Origin: Isoetes taiwanensis
Lineage: Eukaryota; Streptophyta; Lycopodiopsida; Isoetales; Isoetaceae
Length of the DNA stretch: 64,000 bases
Direction of reading: 5' to 3'
Assembly (NCBI GenBank): GCA_021234155.1
Contig: JAJEKV010000096.1
Span: 1,992,010-2,056,009 of the forward strand
Under the pieces are notes generated by a model that worked only from the letters and a program-made list of their open reading frames with translations, was not told the origin of the DNA and searched no databases. This document shows, in pieces, positions 48,211 to 61,459 of this stretch (position 1 is its first letter; the number at the start of each line of letters is the position of its first letter). The position numbers and the translations under genes were made by a program.

Positions 48211-50880
48211 CGATCAAAAGCGCCAAATATTGCTCGGCACAAGTAATCTTGCAACCTTCTTCCATTGTCGGGCAATAAGCAAAGATGTTAGGGAACCTAA
48301 GTAGAGGCTTTCTTGATCTAGCACCGTGAATATGACCATATTTAGAGAACTTGACACCAAGGCCAACCTTCTAGAAGAGCCCTGTCGAGCCATGAGAAGT
48401 CCATGAATTTGAGAATACAGGCTGGTCTTGAGCAAATGGAAAGTACATGAGGACCCGGAAGGACCTCCCAAGAAAGACAGCAACTTAATTGGAATCACAT
48501 TTGTACACCAATTATTATCGAAGGGAGCAATATCTTTCATGAATGATATCACCCCACACCTACCACTACATCGATCAGGTGCGTGGATGAATATCTATAA
48601 TCATTAGTACATATATAGCGGCCGCGTTCATCAAATATTGAAGCGAGGAACTTCCCGAGGGAGCGACGAAAGAGATTCATATACAATGTACATAGCATCA
48701 CCCGGACGTAAAGCACATAATTAATTTATCAGCATAGAATGCAACATCAAGATCTTCCCGAATAGAAGAGTTTCAACAATTCCGATGAAAGTTGCTGGTG
48801 GAACTACGGCCAAGCCCAAACAAACGTCTTGGGGGACCAAGCCACGGTAGGTCATGTGATCTCAATGAAGAGAACGAACCCTATGATGATGGAAATACAA
48901 GGTCAACCATGAGGGAAAGGGCCGGATGCAGGTGGGAAGGCCTTATGCTACTATCTCCCTTTGCTCACTGAGGTCAAATAGTAGTTTTTTTCACAATAAT
49001 TTAACCACATGGGGCGGGGCAATTTACTTGCTATCAGCACTTGGGAGGGCATTCGAGCTTTTAGCGAGGAACATGGGCCGTAGCCAATCCTGGTGCGGGA
49101 GATGCTGTTGCCGCCTTACGTACCTTCATTGTCGAGGATACGCCAGGGAGATGCACCCTGCGTGTCATTTTGCGGATGGGATTTGGCATGGGGAAGCGGC
49201 TCTAGGGCTGGAAGGATGCTCGACATGGAGCAATGCTACGAAAGCGTCGACCATAGCTATCAAGCTCAAAGAAGACATTAGGAGCATGCTTCAAACTCAG
49301 CGTCGACGTCGGCATTGAATCAGTAATGGTTCACAAAGTCTAGATACACCTTAAATTATGTATTTGAACTAAGGATCAAATATGTCATGAAAATAAAAGT
49401 GTTTTTTACTATAATTTCTTCTGAGAGTTAGATAAAATGAAAGCGGCAACAACACCATAGTAGCCACATTTGCATAGCAGTCTTTGTGAATATTTTGCAT
49501 TCATCCCGCGACACCCTCATGAGAACACGGGTAGTTAAGAATAAGTAGAATAAGGATAAGAATAAGGCCAGAATAAAGTCAGAATAAGAATAGATTTTTA
49601 ACGTCCATGGAGACCCGATTGGCCTAGGATGACAACGCTGAAACAATGCGGCGAGTTATTGCTTGTTTCGAGGAAAAACCTTTAATAAGTATCTTTGGAG
49701 CATTGCGCCAGAACCCAGAGTTTCAATGCCGTCCGTGAACTGCATAGCCCCAGTCGATGCATCCATAACCTCTGGAGGTATGACCCAACTCTAACCTTGG
49801 CGCCGTAGTCAATAGCGAGAACAGCGGTTGGCGAACGCAATGTCGAACGCCTTCTCGGCTCGGATATGAGCAAATCTTTGAAGGCGGGCGGATCACGGAG
49901 GACATTCATCCTCAATAGCACCACAGGTATATGCCCAGCAAACCGCTGCTCTGCGTGCTTCAAGACCGTCCTGTTTCAATCGCGGTGTGCACCGTCGAGA
50001 TGGAAGCTATGGTCTGGCGGCTTCAGCCATGGGCAGCTGGGTGTACAAATCTTGGTCGTGAAGACCTCGTGAGCCCTAGGATGACTTCTTCTTGATAGCG
50101 TCGAGCATCGCATCGAGGCTAGAAAGTATCGAAGTACAACAAGTGCGCTGGAGTCTTTCTTTGTCACGACTGGGCCGCATCTGTTTTATTTTGCACACCC
50201 GGTGAGAACCAGCTGACTTTGTCGCTCGGCGGTATTTGTGGGCATTGAGGACCCATCGGCCGTGGTAAAGCAAAGGATTGAGCAAAGGCTATTATCGACC
50301 ATATGACCACCTTAAAATGCGATATGGCATTCCAAAGGCTTTGTTGAAGAGGCCCGAGAAAACTGTCATCTTGAAGTAGGATCGTATGGAGGCATGGACT
50401 TCACACCCGGGGCCGATGCCAAGAAGGCCATACGCACTGCTCCAAAGATCATTCCGGTGCTAAGGGATATCAACGGACCCTTACTTTGCTGAAAAACGTG
50501 AATTCAAAACTTGAGGAGGTGTGTGGTGGCCCCAGGCATACAACTTCTGCTTAATGAACGTTATTCTGCATGTGCCTTCCAACGTAGCCCCCAACTTGAT
50601 AAGCACGACGCATCCCAATGGGTGGTAGTTGAGAACTTCGATCCCCAATAAGCATTGGCCAATAATGCGGTGCATGTCATAAATGCATCATTAAGGATAA
50701 GAGATTAACGGATATATCGCAAAATTACGGAAGTTAATAGATCAGACAAAAGAACCACTTGAGGATGCAGAACCGAAACCATTACCAGACTGTTGCCGGA
50801 ATTGATAAGGTTTAGACTATTTGGGTGAAGTATGAAATCTCCTTCACAGAGGGCTTTGGTAAGAAATCACTCTTGCACCG
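48211..50880. other. Region upstream of the second chromovirus pol, unassigned
   Basis: If the Gypsy element at 50.88 kb is in normal order, gag and the 5' LTR should lie here, yet neither is recognisable. I see no zinc knuckle and no match to the LTR at 1.2-4.2 or 54.3-56.4 kb. A plus-strand frame at 48926-49318 is rich in Cys, Arg and Gly. A minus-strand stretch at 48214-48552 faintly recalls Copia reverse transcriptase (LKTSLY), too weak to call. A degenerate AGAATAAG repeat lies at 49541-49590. Confidence 0.35.
49541..49590. repeat. Degenerate AGAATAAG microsatellite
   Basis: AGAATAAG and variants (AGAATAAGTAGAATAAGGATAAGAATAAGG...) repeat about six times in 50 bp. Confidence 0.8.
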
Positions 50881-53800
50881 GATACAAAACCAATGCTGAA
50901 AGCTCATATGAAGTTGAGCACTGAGTGGCGACTCGAAACAGCTGCAAAATTATTGGCTTGCGGGTTCATTAGGCCGATTGTATCATGCTTTGGGCGTATC
51001 CTCTTTGTGAGGCGAAGACGCCGTCAGGGAATTCATTTTGGATTGGCTCGACAAGCAAGCGATAAAGAACAAACATTGCCGAGTAGATGGTTAATGGATC
51101 GACTCGAGGAGCAAAATTCTTTTCCAATATTGATCTGAAGTGCATTACCATCGGTAAAGTCAGGAGGAAAGTATTCATAAGACAGCTTTTAGGCAGCGTT
51201 AATGGGACCATGGGTTCACAATCATGCTGACTATCAAATTCTAACAAGATTTATGTGCTCAGCCGGTATGTTCAAAGAACTTTTTAGACGAGGATTTTGG
51301 CCATCACATTTTCGATGATATTCTAATCTATAATAGTCCATGGTGCCAGGCACCTAGAGAGTTTAGAAAAACTAATACATCATAAACACTCCACTAGCTC
51401 AAGTATATCTATTGAACACAGAAGTGGGGATGCGATCTTTTTAGGGAGAACAATCCCTCTCCGCTGGTAGGCCACTGTGAACTTAATTGCACCAGAAATC
51501 CTCGAAGGTAGACTTTCTTGGCAATGAAATACTATAAAGGCAGGGACATTAAGTGGATTCAAGTTGGACCTCACTAGAAATAAGAAACAAAATGGTGGTG
51601 GCACATTGGCTGAAAGATCTTCAGCTTCCATCACCGAAAAACTCGAGGAAGCATGGCTAGGCCAGGTGGCTACTTCACGGTCTCCCCATCCGGGATGGCT
51701 GAGAACTGATACAGTAACAGAAACTGCTGCTTGAAGTCCTGGATGTGAGAAGGAAAGAGTAGTAGCCTCTGACTCTATGAAGATGAATGGCGTCGAACAA
51801 TGTTATGATCAAGAACTTCTAACATAGCAGAACCCTTCAAGTATTTGGCGACACTTCGGCTGGTAGAAATTCAGGACAGCTTACGTTAACAAAGCCTCCA
51901 ATACATCATGTACAACCACTACATGGTGAGGCGAATGCGGGATGAATTCTCGAAAAATATGACTTGAGATGATCCCTCAGTAGGTTAAATTAAATGTAGT
52001 TTGGCGTACTCTCGGCGAGGCCATTGGAGCTGGGGTGCATTACAGCCATCTCCAGTCGATGAGAGTTCGACAAAACGATTAGCGGGAAGTTTACCCTCAA
52101 GCGAGAAGAATTCAAAAGTATAGGCTATACTACAAAACAGAACGAATAAAGATATGGGGAGAACGTCGCGCATATCATAAGGACAGCTTTCTGTTTCGAG
52201 GAATCGGGGTAAAATTAACTCTCATATTACTCGCAGTAAGCTCAATAGCGAATGCCGAGATTCGCGCCGGGATAAGAAGTAGTTAGCACAACAGCGAAGA
52301 AAGACGTAACTTCATTAAATGGAGTGTCGGTGTCAACCGATCGCTCGCGAACAACTCGAATACCGAGACCTGGGAATCTTTGGGTTTTGAAATGCCCAAT
52401 GATTTGTAAGCATGGACTTTATAGTGGACTCCCAAAAATAGCGAGGGGTAGGCCGGAAAAATTAAAGCATACTATATATTTTTAAGCGAAATGGTTGGCT
52501 ATTTTTCAAAAGACTTTCACCGATTTTTGCGAATATTGGTTTATTTCAAAGTTATTATTATTGTTACATTATATATATTTGGCCTTGGCGAAACTTGCAG
52601 ATTATGTCATATAAACTTTCATGGCTATTTTTTTAATTGGAAAAAGCACAAAAATGTAAATTAAATTTTTGTAGCTTTTAGATATGACAACCCACTTCTG
52701 AGTTATAAATAATAATTAACAATCAAAGGAACATGCAATAATATTGAAAACAACGAGCTCACAACACGTAACACATCCATAGTAAATGGACAATACGATG
52801 ACATCTTGCGATATAAACGTCAATTGCCAACTTATCTAACCCTTGAAGGAATGGTATGCAACCAACAGGCATCTACAGGGTCATTTGTCCATCTCTTTGA
52901 GTTCCTTTTTTGAAAGATACATATGTGGTATATATAATGGAAATTCATAGTTTGAAAACTACTATGATGAGCAGGTAGGATGTGTAAAAGTCTATAATAA
53001 GGGATTCAATTTTATTTGGCTATTAATGATTTAATATATAAATATTATATAATATAAAAGAAGGCTAATCCTAAGAGGGAAAATAGTTTATTTAATCATA
53101 AAAAATAATGGAGTACTTGTTTTTATTATGGCTATTTTTTTGTTTTTTCTCTTCATAAAATTTGCATAAAAATTGCCTAGACCCTAAAAATGTGTTGACT
53201 ATATATAGCCACTAATTTTTTCCATGACCGCCAGCGTCTTGTCGTGAGTGGTGACAAACTATCAAAAGATAGCTTTTATTTTTGCCGCCAATAGAACCAC
53301 CGAGATACTTTGACATGGCAAGGAAATATTGGTGCATGCTGGCGGAGAATCATCTTTCAAGACCGCCGATTGGAGCTTCTTCCATACTGATTAGAACGAA
53401 GTTATTCGCCAAGCTAACTTATATCACCCAACAGATGGCCGAGCTGAGCGTACAAAATTATGGATAATAAAGGCAAGAAAGCTATGTATGGAATCAACTT
53501 AAAATCAAAGTGAGAACTACATTACTTGGGTACATACAATAGTCCCAAACAAAGGAAATCATTGCAAATGTTCCACGCCATGATGACATGGCTATCAATG
53601 CCTAACACGGACACTTGGCACAACCCGGTGTATAAAGTTCCTCAACGATATTTGTCCAGATATGAAGAAGTTAGAGACTATCTCTTGGCGGGAAGAGTCA
53701 AACCAAAGAGCATAGCGGAAAGGGAATTTCAAAGTAAAGGGACAGTTTGACCGGGCAAAGTCAAACAAAGCTAAGCTCCACATCGACGCATTTTGTAAGA

Positions 53801-54080
53801 AGCTTGCTCCAGGTGGGGGACCATTTAAAATTAATCAAAGAATAGATGGCGATCCTCGAGTTTGGATATACACGCAGGGGTCTTCCACATAAACTATTTG
53901 AAAAAGTATACTCCCAACCTAGAAGAGAATATTGGAGACACCAACTTTGTTGGAAATAGTAGAAAGAACAACTTGAATTGTTCGAAGTTCTTCTTCATGT
54001 AAAGCATATAAGAAAACAAGAAGATCTCAATTTCTCCAATATCTAGTCAAATTATTTTTTCGATTGGAAAGATGCGATAT
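50880..54080 (+). mobile_element. Ty3/Gypsy chromovirus, second copy: pol region, broken
   Basis: At about 50889-50975 the plus strand reads TKPMLKAHMKLSTEW, then LLACGFIRP, the start of Gypsy reverse transcriptase (KPxxxxPYRMSxxE...LLxxGFIRPS). ILFVRRRR at 50998 parallels APxLFVKKKDG. About 51150-51330 carries the later blocks, ending in a DDIL-IYN-like stretch. At about 51800-51850 CYDQELL and SIWRHF fit RNase H (YxxHDLELLA...WRHYL). At 53690-53960 KLAPGGGPFKI fits the integrase C-terminal KLxxxxxGPFKI block, followed at about 54018 by QFLQYLV, a chromodomain start. The order is correct for a chromovirus. The element is broken many times and interrupted by an AT-rich stretch at 52.43-53.25 kb. 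Confidence 0.8.
52430..53250. other. AT-rich stretch within the second chromovirus
   Basis: The stretch is much richer in A and T than the pol sequence on either side. The word GGCTATTTTT recurs (about 52497, 52622 and 53129), and AGCCACTAATTTTTT lies near the right end. It sits between RNase H and the integrase end, where the integrase core should be. An inserted small element is plausible, but I could not define its ends or a target duplication. Confidence 0.35.
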
Positions 54081-54299
54081 GAATGCCATCGTCTTGGCAG
54101 CGTTGCCGAGCTGCAAAACTGACTAAACTTGTACATGTCGGCAAAATTCTAGAAAGGTAGGTACATCCCCTCAGAGGCCCGGCGCAGAATCAAGAGTGCA
54201 TGCAATCCGCAACTGAATAGCAAAATGTATATAGAGTTCGATACATGGCCAGCGATGTCCTAGGATCATCAGCTTAATGTTCCTTTATGCAATGATATC

Positions 54300-56381
54300 A
54301 TGCCTATAGGTTAAGTAGGCATGCATGAGTCTAAGAGCGGGGATCATGGATAGGTGCATGATGAGAACCACCACAAGCGTCACATGGGCATTTATAGAGG
54401 ATAAAGCCACCTCACATGCGAGTTGGCAAAGGTGTAGCCATTAGACGTAGGCATAATAGGCATGTCGTGCATGTGGTACAATGTAATGAAATTAAATAGG
54501 GTGGACCCTTAACACCACAAATTATTAATTAAACTAATGTGATATGCTCACGTTGGCCAATAGGGAAAGGACCGTAAAACGAGGTGCATCACGCCAAGAA
54601 TAGGGTTACAACATTTTTGTCTTAGTTATAAAACTCCTATGGATGTTATAAGTTAACATAATATAAAAGTATTGAAACTATATAAATTGTATAAGAATGT
54701 GAATATAAACTTCACACTCATATGCATATAGTGCCGGTGAAAGTTTATCCAGCGTAATAAAGTTTAAAGTGTTATGTGGTGTATATGGTTGTGATATGTC
54801 ATGCAAGTTCATCACCTTACTCACAATGTTGAGGGCGACATTATCTAAGAATGTGGCGTTCCCACACAAAATATCACGGTATAAATACATGAAATTTTAT
54901 GGCCCGCATCTCATACAATTCTACATCGAGTAGACTTGTATCGTCATATGGAGGAGATGACTAAGTTATCTACATAGCTTGCCAACCCTGAGGCAAAGCG
55001 CTTACATGGCCTCTTTATATCTTGACATACGTAGATGCACCTATGGGAACCAAATGAAAATTTCATGTAAACCTAACATATAGAGGCTAAGCCTAGCGTT
55101 AGCCACTTTTGGCTCCACCAACCTCGAGATCCACGGTTCCATGCGACTCACGATCAGGATCGTCTTCAACGACTGGAGTTGCGATGAGTCAGGAAGCATA
55201 GCCTTGTGAAGAGATCATCGACTTCGATCGCGAAGAACGGTTAGTGGTGGCGAGGGTAGTATTTGAATAGATTCGGTATTGCGATGAGAGCCATTCTAGA
55301 ACCTATTGTTACAGGAACATGAACCTGATCAATGTACTGTACTAAGTTAGGTATATGATTAAGATTAGTTGTTATTCTCATTTATTATTAAGATTATGTT
55401 GATATGATGTTGGTTGATCTCATGTTTTGCACCTCTTGTGTGTATTGGAAGGGGTAGAACCTAATATACTAATGAAATGATGCTCCTAGTTTAGACCCGT
55501 GGTTCCCATTATTATGGAAGCATGTTGCATGAGCCCACACGGCTCTGGAGGCTATAGAGTGGTGAGCACCACACTGGCGGGGTTGGTGGCAAGTGGAGGA
55601 GGACCACATTAGGGTCCCATAACAGGGGAGGCTGAGCTCATAGTGGTCACCGTCGCGGGGGTATGGGTCCAAACTCTTTGGGTCAATGGTGTATACGACT
55701 CTCAAATTATGAAGTGTAGGCAGCTCTTGTTTTCAGATTCGATCGAGGGTCTGGGGTGATGTGTCCTTCACGATCCTCTAGCCCATGGAGCCATTGCACT
55801 GCGGGGAAGGAGATGCAACCCTTCCTACCTCATCGGATAGGGGAGATGCAATGCAGGTCCCGAATCTCGTTGGAGTGATACCATGGGATACCACGTCTCC
55901 CGTGGGGAGTTCACAGTTATGTGAGAACGATTTAACCTATCTTGCAAAGTAATAATACAGGAGAAGTGAATGAAGTGGTCAACCTAGCCATTGTCTATTG
56001 CCATTGAAGTCATTGCCATAACTAGGTCTATTCTATCACGGGAGGCCCAGTAGTCAATCGACTTCCATAGGTAAATACGGGTATGAGCCTCTATTTGATG
56101 TATTTGATGCATTATTGTATTGTTGTATCGATGACATGGATGGATGGATTATTACTATCTTCGGTAGTTCGTTGTTATTATTACTAGTGCTTATATTGTA
56201 TGTTGTGCGATTCCACATTAAAAGGACCCTTAGAGATGGAACAGATAACATCTGTGTCCTCTACTCAGATTGGGATGGGGCGGGGTTACATAGAGGGCCC
56301 ATCGATGGGTGTCCATTGGATGGGAAGGTCCTTCAATGTATGCAGAGGGGCTCTGGGTGTATATGGCACAAGGGGCGTCCT
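54300..56381 (+). repeat. Long LTR of the chromovirus family (copy 2)
   Basis: It aligns colinearly with about 1400-4157; shared blocks are listed under copy 1. Near its right end GAGGGCCCATCG and GGGGCGTCCT parallel GAGGGCCCATCG and GAGGGCGTCACA in copy 1, so it probably ends at about 56381. The start near 54300 is uncertain. At about 2.1 kb it is shorter than copy 1, which has the internal duplication. As expected, it follows integrase and chromodomain and so is the 3' LTR. Confidence 0.7.
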
Positions 56382-56559
56382 GATTCTCAAAGGGGTTGGC
56401 CTTCAATCCGGACAAAAGCAGGAAGGATTGACCACTAGGAAGAAACAAAGCTCTCAAGGTTATTGTGGATTTCATCAATGAGGTATGCTTGAATTTGGTC
56501 GATGATAGAAAGGAAGTCATATCGAGCAACTGACGATTCACAATTTGACATCATTGGAA

Positions 56560-58866
56560 TGTTTGGATTCTTGGCATACACCACAAGCGGCTTGATCCAT
56601 GAGCTGCCGGATGCTACAAAACGCCATGCTCGCAGTCACAAAACAAAGAACAAGACAAGGAAATATATACAAAGAATGAAGGGGAGCGTGGCCAAATGAG
56701 GCTCTCAAATATGAGATAAACACAGTACATCACGAAGAGGCTCACGAAGATAAACTTTGAGAGCATGACCACGATACCGGCAAGCATGATGGGGGCATGG
56801 ACCCAAGAAGCGGCCGCAGAAATGGTAGGCGTGGGCACAAAAAGATGGCGTGTACAAAAAGTGGGCGTAAGCCGGATGCGTGTGACAGTAATCAAAGGCG
56901 TCGCTCCCAATAAGCGTCAGCAAAATAAGCCGTCGTGGCAGCAGGCATCTCGTAGAACCGTGAATTAAACCTCGACCGTCAGCGTATTCCACCTCATCTG
57001 GCGTAGCCGTTATCAACAACGGAAGTAACAGCAGGCGTGACCGAAAAGCCATGGCGAGCTATGGCGGGGATATATCTCTGTTGTTCTGATCAACATGGTA
57101 GCAAATGGAGAAGCCCGAAAAAGCCTGGCTTGAAATCGCCAAAGATAAGTCGGACCGGATGCCGCTTCTATAGATAAACTAAGCGGATGCGAAAACGAAA
57201 CGTTGTTCGCGGCCGGTGCTTAAAGATGGAAATGATCTGCGAGAGGAAATAGTGGGCACTACTTTGAAGAGATGGATGAGCCATGAAGAATCTGCGATGG
57301 TGGATAATGAACTTCTTTGCTGGGATGTTGGAATCCTGCGATGAAATGTTGCTTCTTCAGGGCCAACGCGGTAAAACTTTGAAGAATGCGACTGAGGCGC
57401 GTCTTTGGCTTGGAGATAAAATAGCCTGACCCATAAAGATTTTGGTCGAATCGGCTTTTGGTAGGACAAAAATGTTTTCGTGTTTGCGGAACGACTGGAA
57501 AATCGGTCTATTGGCGGGAATAACTGAATGGCTTTCTTGGATTACAACAGTACATACTAGAAACGAATGGATAGAACTAGCTTGATCTTCGGCAACCCTC
57601 GAAAAATCAAAGAAAAGGTAAACGAATTTAAGAGCCCGAAATAACAGAAAGCCTCTCCACATGTTTCGCTGCGATACGAGAATAAACCATCTGGGTAGGC
57701 CCGATGAACAATAAACCGGCTTAACGAAAATACAGTAGACCAGTGGGTTTATCACAGTGAAATGAAACGAATGCCAGGCCCGGTAAATAAAACGCCGAAG
57801 TTGCGCGAATCTGCACCAACTCGTGAATTATCACATCAGTAATTATAAGCTCAAAACTTCGGAACTACGTGTATGTCGAGAATATGGAGACAAAATCTTG
57901 GCAGAGAGATGCGAAGAAAACCTTGAAACTAAGCAGCGGAGAACTTGAACATATGGGCTCAAAGGAGGGCGAGCGAACATATGGGCTCAAGGGGCTAGCC
58001 AAGTCAGAGACTATACGCCCAAGAATGCGAAAAAGAAATTTTAAATAAAAGCAGGGAGCTTGGTGAGATGAAATTAGATCCGCAGCATCGTGTGATATTT
58101 TTTGGGTGTCTTGAGAAGCGCAAATTTGATAAGCCAGATAAGCAGAAGATGAAAAATGATCAAAGACATGATTTACCGATAGCTTTCCGTGAGAAAAAGA
58201 TAAAGCAACGATTTTCTTGAGTTTATTCTTGGCGAGAGTCTTTATCACCACTCAATCCCTGTATAAAAAGCGTACTTCTTCGCGACATAACTTGAGTTTT
58301 TGGCTTGATTTTCATAACCGGCTTAAGTGCTAAGGAATTGATTGACAAAGGGAGCCTCGGTGACCATTCAACAAGCGGGTTGAATATAAAGGGACGAAGG
58401 TGAGAAATAGTGTACAAAATTCAAGAAGCTGATGAGAATAAAGCGAATTTCTTGACAAAAGCCGACAAAATTTGAAGAAGGTGATGATCCGCGAAGCGGG
58501 CTTAGGCTGCCGAGCGCCAATGTTTGGATAGCGGCATACACACCCTGCAACTGACGATCCATGATATGGGATGCCTAAAAGGCCTGCTCACGATCTACAA
58601 AACAAGAACAAGACAAGGAAATATATACAAAAGAATGAAGAGGCATTATTGAAATGAAAAATCTCAAATATGAGATAAGCGGTACATCGGAAGAACTCGG
58701 GTCTAATATGAATTGAACCGCCAAAATCTGGCCGATACATCTAACTAAATCTAATCCCTACACTTATGTTAACCTAATCATGCCAAGTGTCGATTACGCC
58801 TATGACACCTAACGTAATGCATGCACCCTAGCATGTGCATACCAATGTCATACCGGTGAGTTGGAA
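56560..58866 (-). mobile_element. Short LTR element of unknown family, copy 2
   Basis: LTR-like ends at 56560-56735 (partial match) and 58521-58866 are related to those at 28.8 and 31.3 kb (GGATGC-ACAAAA, CAAAGAACAAGACAAGGAAATATATACAAA-type stretch, CTCAAATATGAGATAA, TAACCTAA-CATGC). The interior right end also matches copy 1 (TTGATTGACAAAGG...CCATT-CAACAAGCGG at 58340 and 31145). Minus-strand frames at 57179-57755 and 57865-58251 have no known motif; short stretches resemble the minus-strand frames of copy 1. TGGAA precedes the low end and follows the high end, a possible 5-bp target duplication. It sits about 180 bp beyond the chromovirus LTR. It is broken. Confidence 0.6.
58521..58866 (-). 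repeat. LTR of short element, copy 2, high-coordinate end
   Basis: It begins TGTTTGGAT and runs to GGTGAGT at about 58862-58866, with the GGTCTAATAT, ATACATCTAACTAAATCTAAT and AGTGTCG blocks in common with 28834-29152. The minus-strand primer-like site TTGGCGCTCGGCAGCC abuts it on the interior side. Confidence 0.7.
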
Positions 58867-59456
58867 ATAAGAGCACTGCGTATACAGAATGTGTCATTGA
58901 GAGCATTAGAGGAGACTCTTTAAAACAAAAGTGGCGAGGACTATAGATGTTAATCAAGCGAAAGTCATCTACTGATGATGAAACATTAATTCATGTAGCA
59001 ATCGATCCAGCAGTTTGCAAGCCTTCAACATGAAGAAGAGGGTTGTCTATGCTGTTGGACAAAAGGAAGGGCACTAAATTTGGAGACCTTGGTCCCATGT
59101 TCAAAGTGAATAATAGGCTTTGTGATTAGGACCCGTGAAAAAGGTATACAACTTTTGGATTTGAAACTGAAATATCTCGAATAAAGGCAAGTGATTAAAT
59201 TGAAGAGAACATAGTAGCAGGTAAAAAAAATAGCAAAAGCCTTATAATCTGCATCCCCATTCAATTACTAGAAAGAGACACATGTTTGTAGTATACATTT
59301 ATCTTTGCTAGAAATAACATTTCATATCTTCACGTTCTATTCTTTAAATTGAGGTCATGTTTTATAGAAGATTCAGCGTCCGATAACCGAATATGAAGAT
59401 AGGGCTGAGGTTGTTTGGGCTTTTGAAGCCTAAGTTTGTCAAAGAGCTTGAAGAAA

Positions 59457-59562
59457 CGTGTTGCTGCATTTACCACATGAGAATGGGTTCATTTAGGCTT
59501 AAGGAGAGGCGTGTTCTTGCATTACCACATGAGAATGGGTTTGTTAGGCGGCGATTTAACCA
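59457..59562. repeat. Tandem duplication, period about 53 bp
   Basis: CGTGTTGCTGCATTTACCAC and the following ATGAGAATGGGTTCATTTAGGC recur from 59510 as CGTGTTCTTGCATTACCAC and ATGAGAATGGGTTTGTTAGGC. Confidence 0.88.
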
Positions 59563-59962
59563 AACAGTGATCCTAATATTCGGTCCAAGTTGTACATGCA
59601 AGTGTGCTATTTGTGGTCCATGCCAACTTGTGCGTGACGGCTTACACCTTCAACAATATTGTTGAGCATGTGGAGATCTATAATTGTATCTAATAAAAGG
59701 TACAAACCCGCTTTCTCTAAGCATTTGACTAGGTATTGCTAGTTGTGAAGCGAAAGCATTCAGAAATGTCGAAGAAAGGGAGAACGTAAAGTTAGTGGAA
59801 GAACTAGAAGGTAACTATTCTATCATTTCATTGAGAATCTTTTTAAAATTTGTAATCAATTTTCTTTTGTCCATTGAATAGTTGAATTCTTGGAATGATC
59901 TGGGATTGACCGATTGACCAACTACATGTTTTTGATTAATGTGCATGGTTGACTAGTTTATT

Positions 59963-60436
59963 ATGTTGCGAGGTCAAAGAAACTTTTGTAAAGAATGTGA
60001 AACAATTGGAAACCAATTGTCAAAAGCAGGATCGGGCGGTGGCTTACAAAAATTACTTCCTTGCATAAGTTTGTGTTATCTTGGATGGAGTCATAAAATT
60101 CATTCCCTCTACAATCATATGACCACGGTGTGGGAAAAGCTTCACCAGTTCAAGGAATGTTTGCAAACATTCCCGAAGAAAGACATGATTTATTATGCAT
60201 TATTGACTTCATCGAAATTATATACTCAAAAATTCAGCAAAGAATCCATGCATTGGAGGAATAATGTTCAATACTTGTGCACATCTCTTCTGAGACATAC
60301 ACAAAGGAAGGTGAAGAATCCTATCTTATCATTGGTTTCGCAAACTTGTGAAAGTCATTTTCCGAGGAGCGATCAAGAGCATGACACTTTATTCATGCTT
60401 GTACCTCAAAAAGCTGCGTTGATTGTTGATAATTAA
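59963..60436 (+). CDS. Longest open frame in the window, unidentified
   Basis: 157 codons from ATG to TAA. The peptide is Cys-, Lys- and Leu-rich (starts MLRGQRNFCKECETIGNQLS; contains KKDMIYYALLTSSKLYTQKF). The KKDMIYYALL part faintly recalls a PPR unit (KKDVxSWxxLI) but the rest does not fit the repeat. No signal peptide or membrane span. No neighbouring exon recognised. It may be a decayed gene piece or a chance frame. Confidence 0.25.
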   Translation: MLRGQRNFCKECETIGNQLSKAGSGGGLQKLLPCISLCYLGWSHKIHSLYNHMTTVWEKLHQFKECLQTFPKKDMIYYALLTSSKLYTQKFSKESMHWRNNVQYLCTSLLRHTQRKVKNPILSLVSQTCESHFPRSDQEHDTLFMLVPQKAALIVDN

Positions 60437-61459
60437 AGGTGTAAATATTCAAAAGCTATATTTTAAATTAAACGGATGTGCATCCACCAGTTCAAGTCGA
60501 GGCCTTTCTTATTAGGAAAGTTATCAATTGTGATGTAAGATTGGTTTGGAATGTTTTGCATCATGACGCTGGCCAAAGGGGAACACGATGGCTGGGGCTG
60601 TCACAAGAGGATACTAGCGGTGGTGAGGATGCTGAGCTGGGGATAGTACACCTCTTAGGAATGTTGAGGATGCAATTCATTTCTTAGTTTGGTATTTTAG
60701 AGTGAAGAGAGGCATCAAAGACAACAACATCATCTGGTACGCGCACTAATTCATGCACATTCATGTAAGTACGTATATGCACATGTTATTTAGTCTAATG
60801 TAGTCTATGTTTCACATTTGACCATAACCCGTTTAGAATGCTAGGTTCAAAAGTATGATTGGATATGGCAATGCATTAAATTATTTCTTATCTATGCTAA
60901 AAATCTTTCATTTGTTATGTGTGCCTAAGTGGTATTTACATGCATAGCTATTGCAGTAAACAAAAGTCCATTATGCCCACTTGAACATAATCTGTTAGAG
61001 TGCCGCAGCATATGCAAATCCCTGCAGCATAAACAAGCAGTTTAAAGCTCAATAAAAGATGCACAAAATGTCTATGTATTCTATGTTGCTAATCTAGTCT
61101 TTGATGACATAGGTTTGCTTTTGGCTTGTAAAGGGTAAAGGACTCATTTCAGGAGAATAAAATGTAGGCGTGATGGCACGGGAACTAAAACATCCATTCT
61201 ATCCAGATCATTTATTAGAATAGGCCTATTATGGTGGCTCCGCGAGCTTTGTCTTGCTTTGTAAAAGGCTGGAAGGAAACTATGGAATAGATGTAAGCAT
61301 TTGAAGGAACTTGTTGGTATACATATTCAATGTTGAAGCACGAGATCATGCAAAAAGTAGGCTATGACTCATGTCCAATAATATGAGGGACAACCGGTGG
61401 AAAAACAGCCGAACTAGTAGAAGTTGGTGACAATTTTATCATAAATGTTAAAAATATTG

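Noticed and set aside
48214-48552. Possible minus-strand Copia reverse transcriptase (LKTSLY)
   Set aside because: Only one short motif agrees; the downstream reverse-transcriptase blocks do not line up in any frame.
59963-60436. A second PPR gene
   Set aside because: Only KKDMIYYALL resembles a PPR unit; no repeat of 35 residues is visible.
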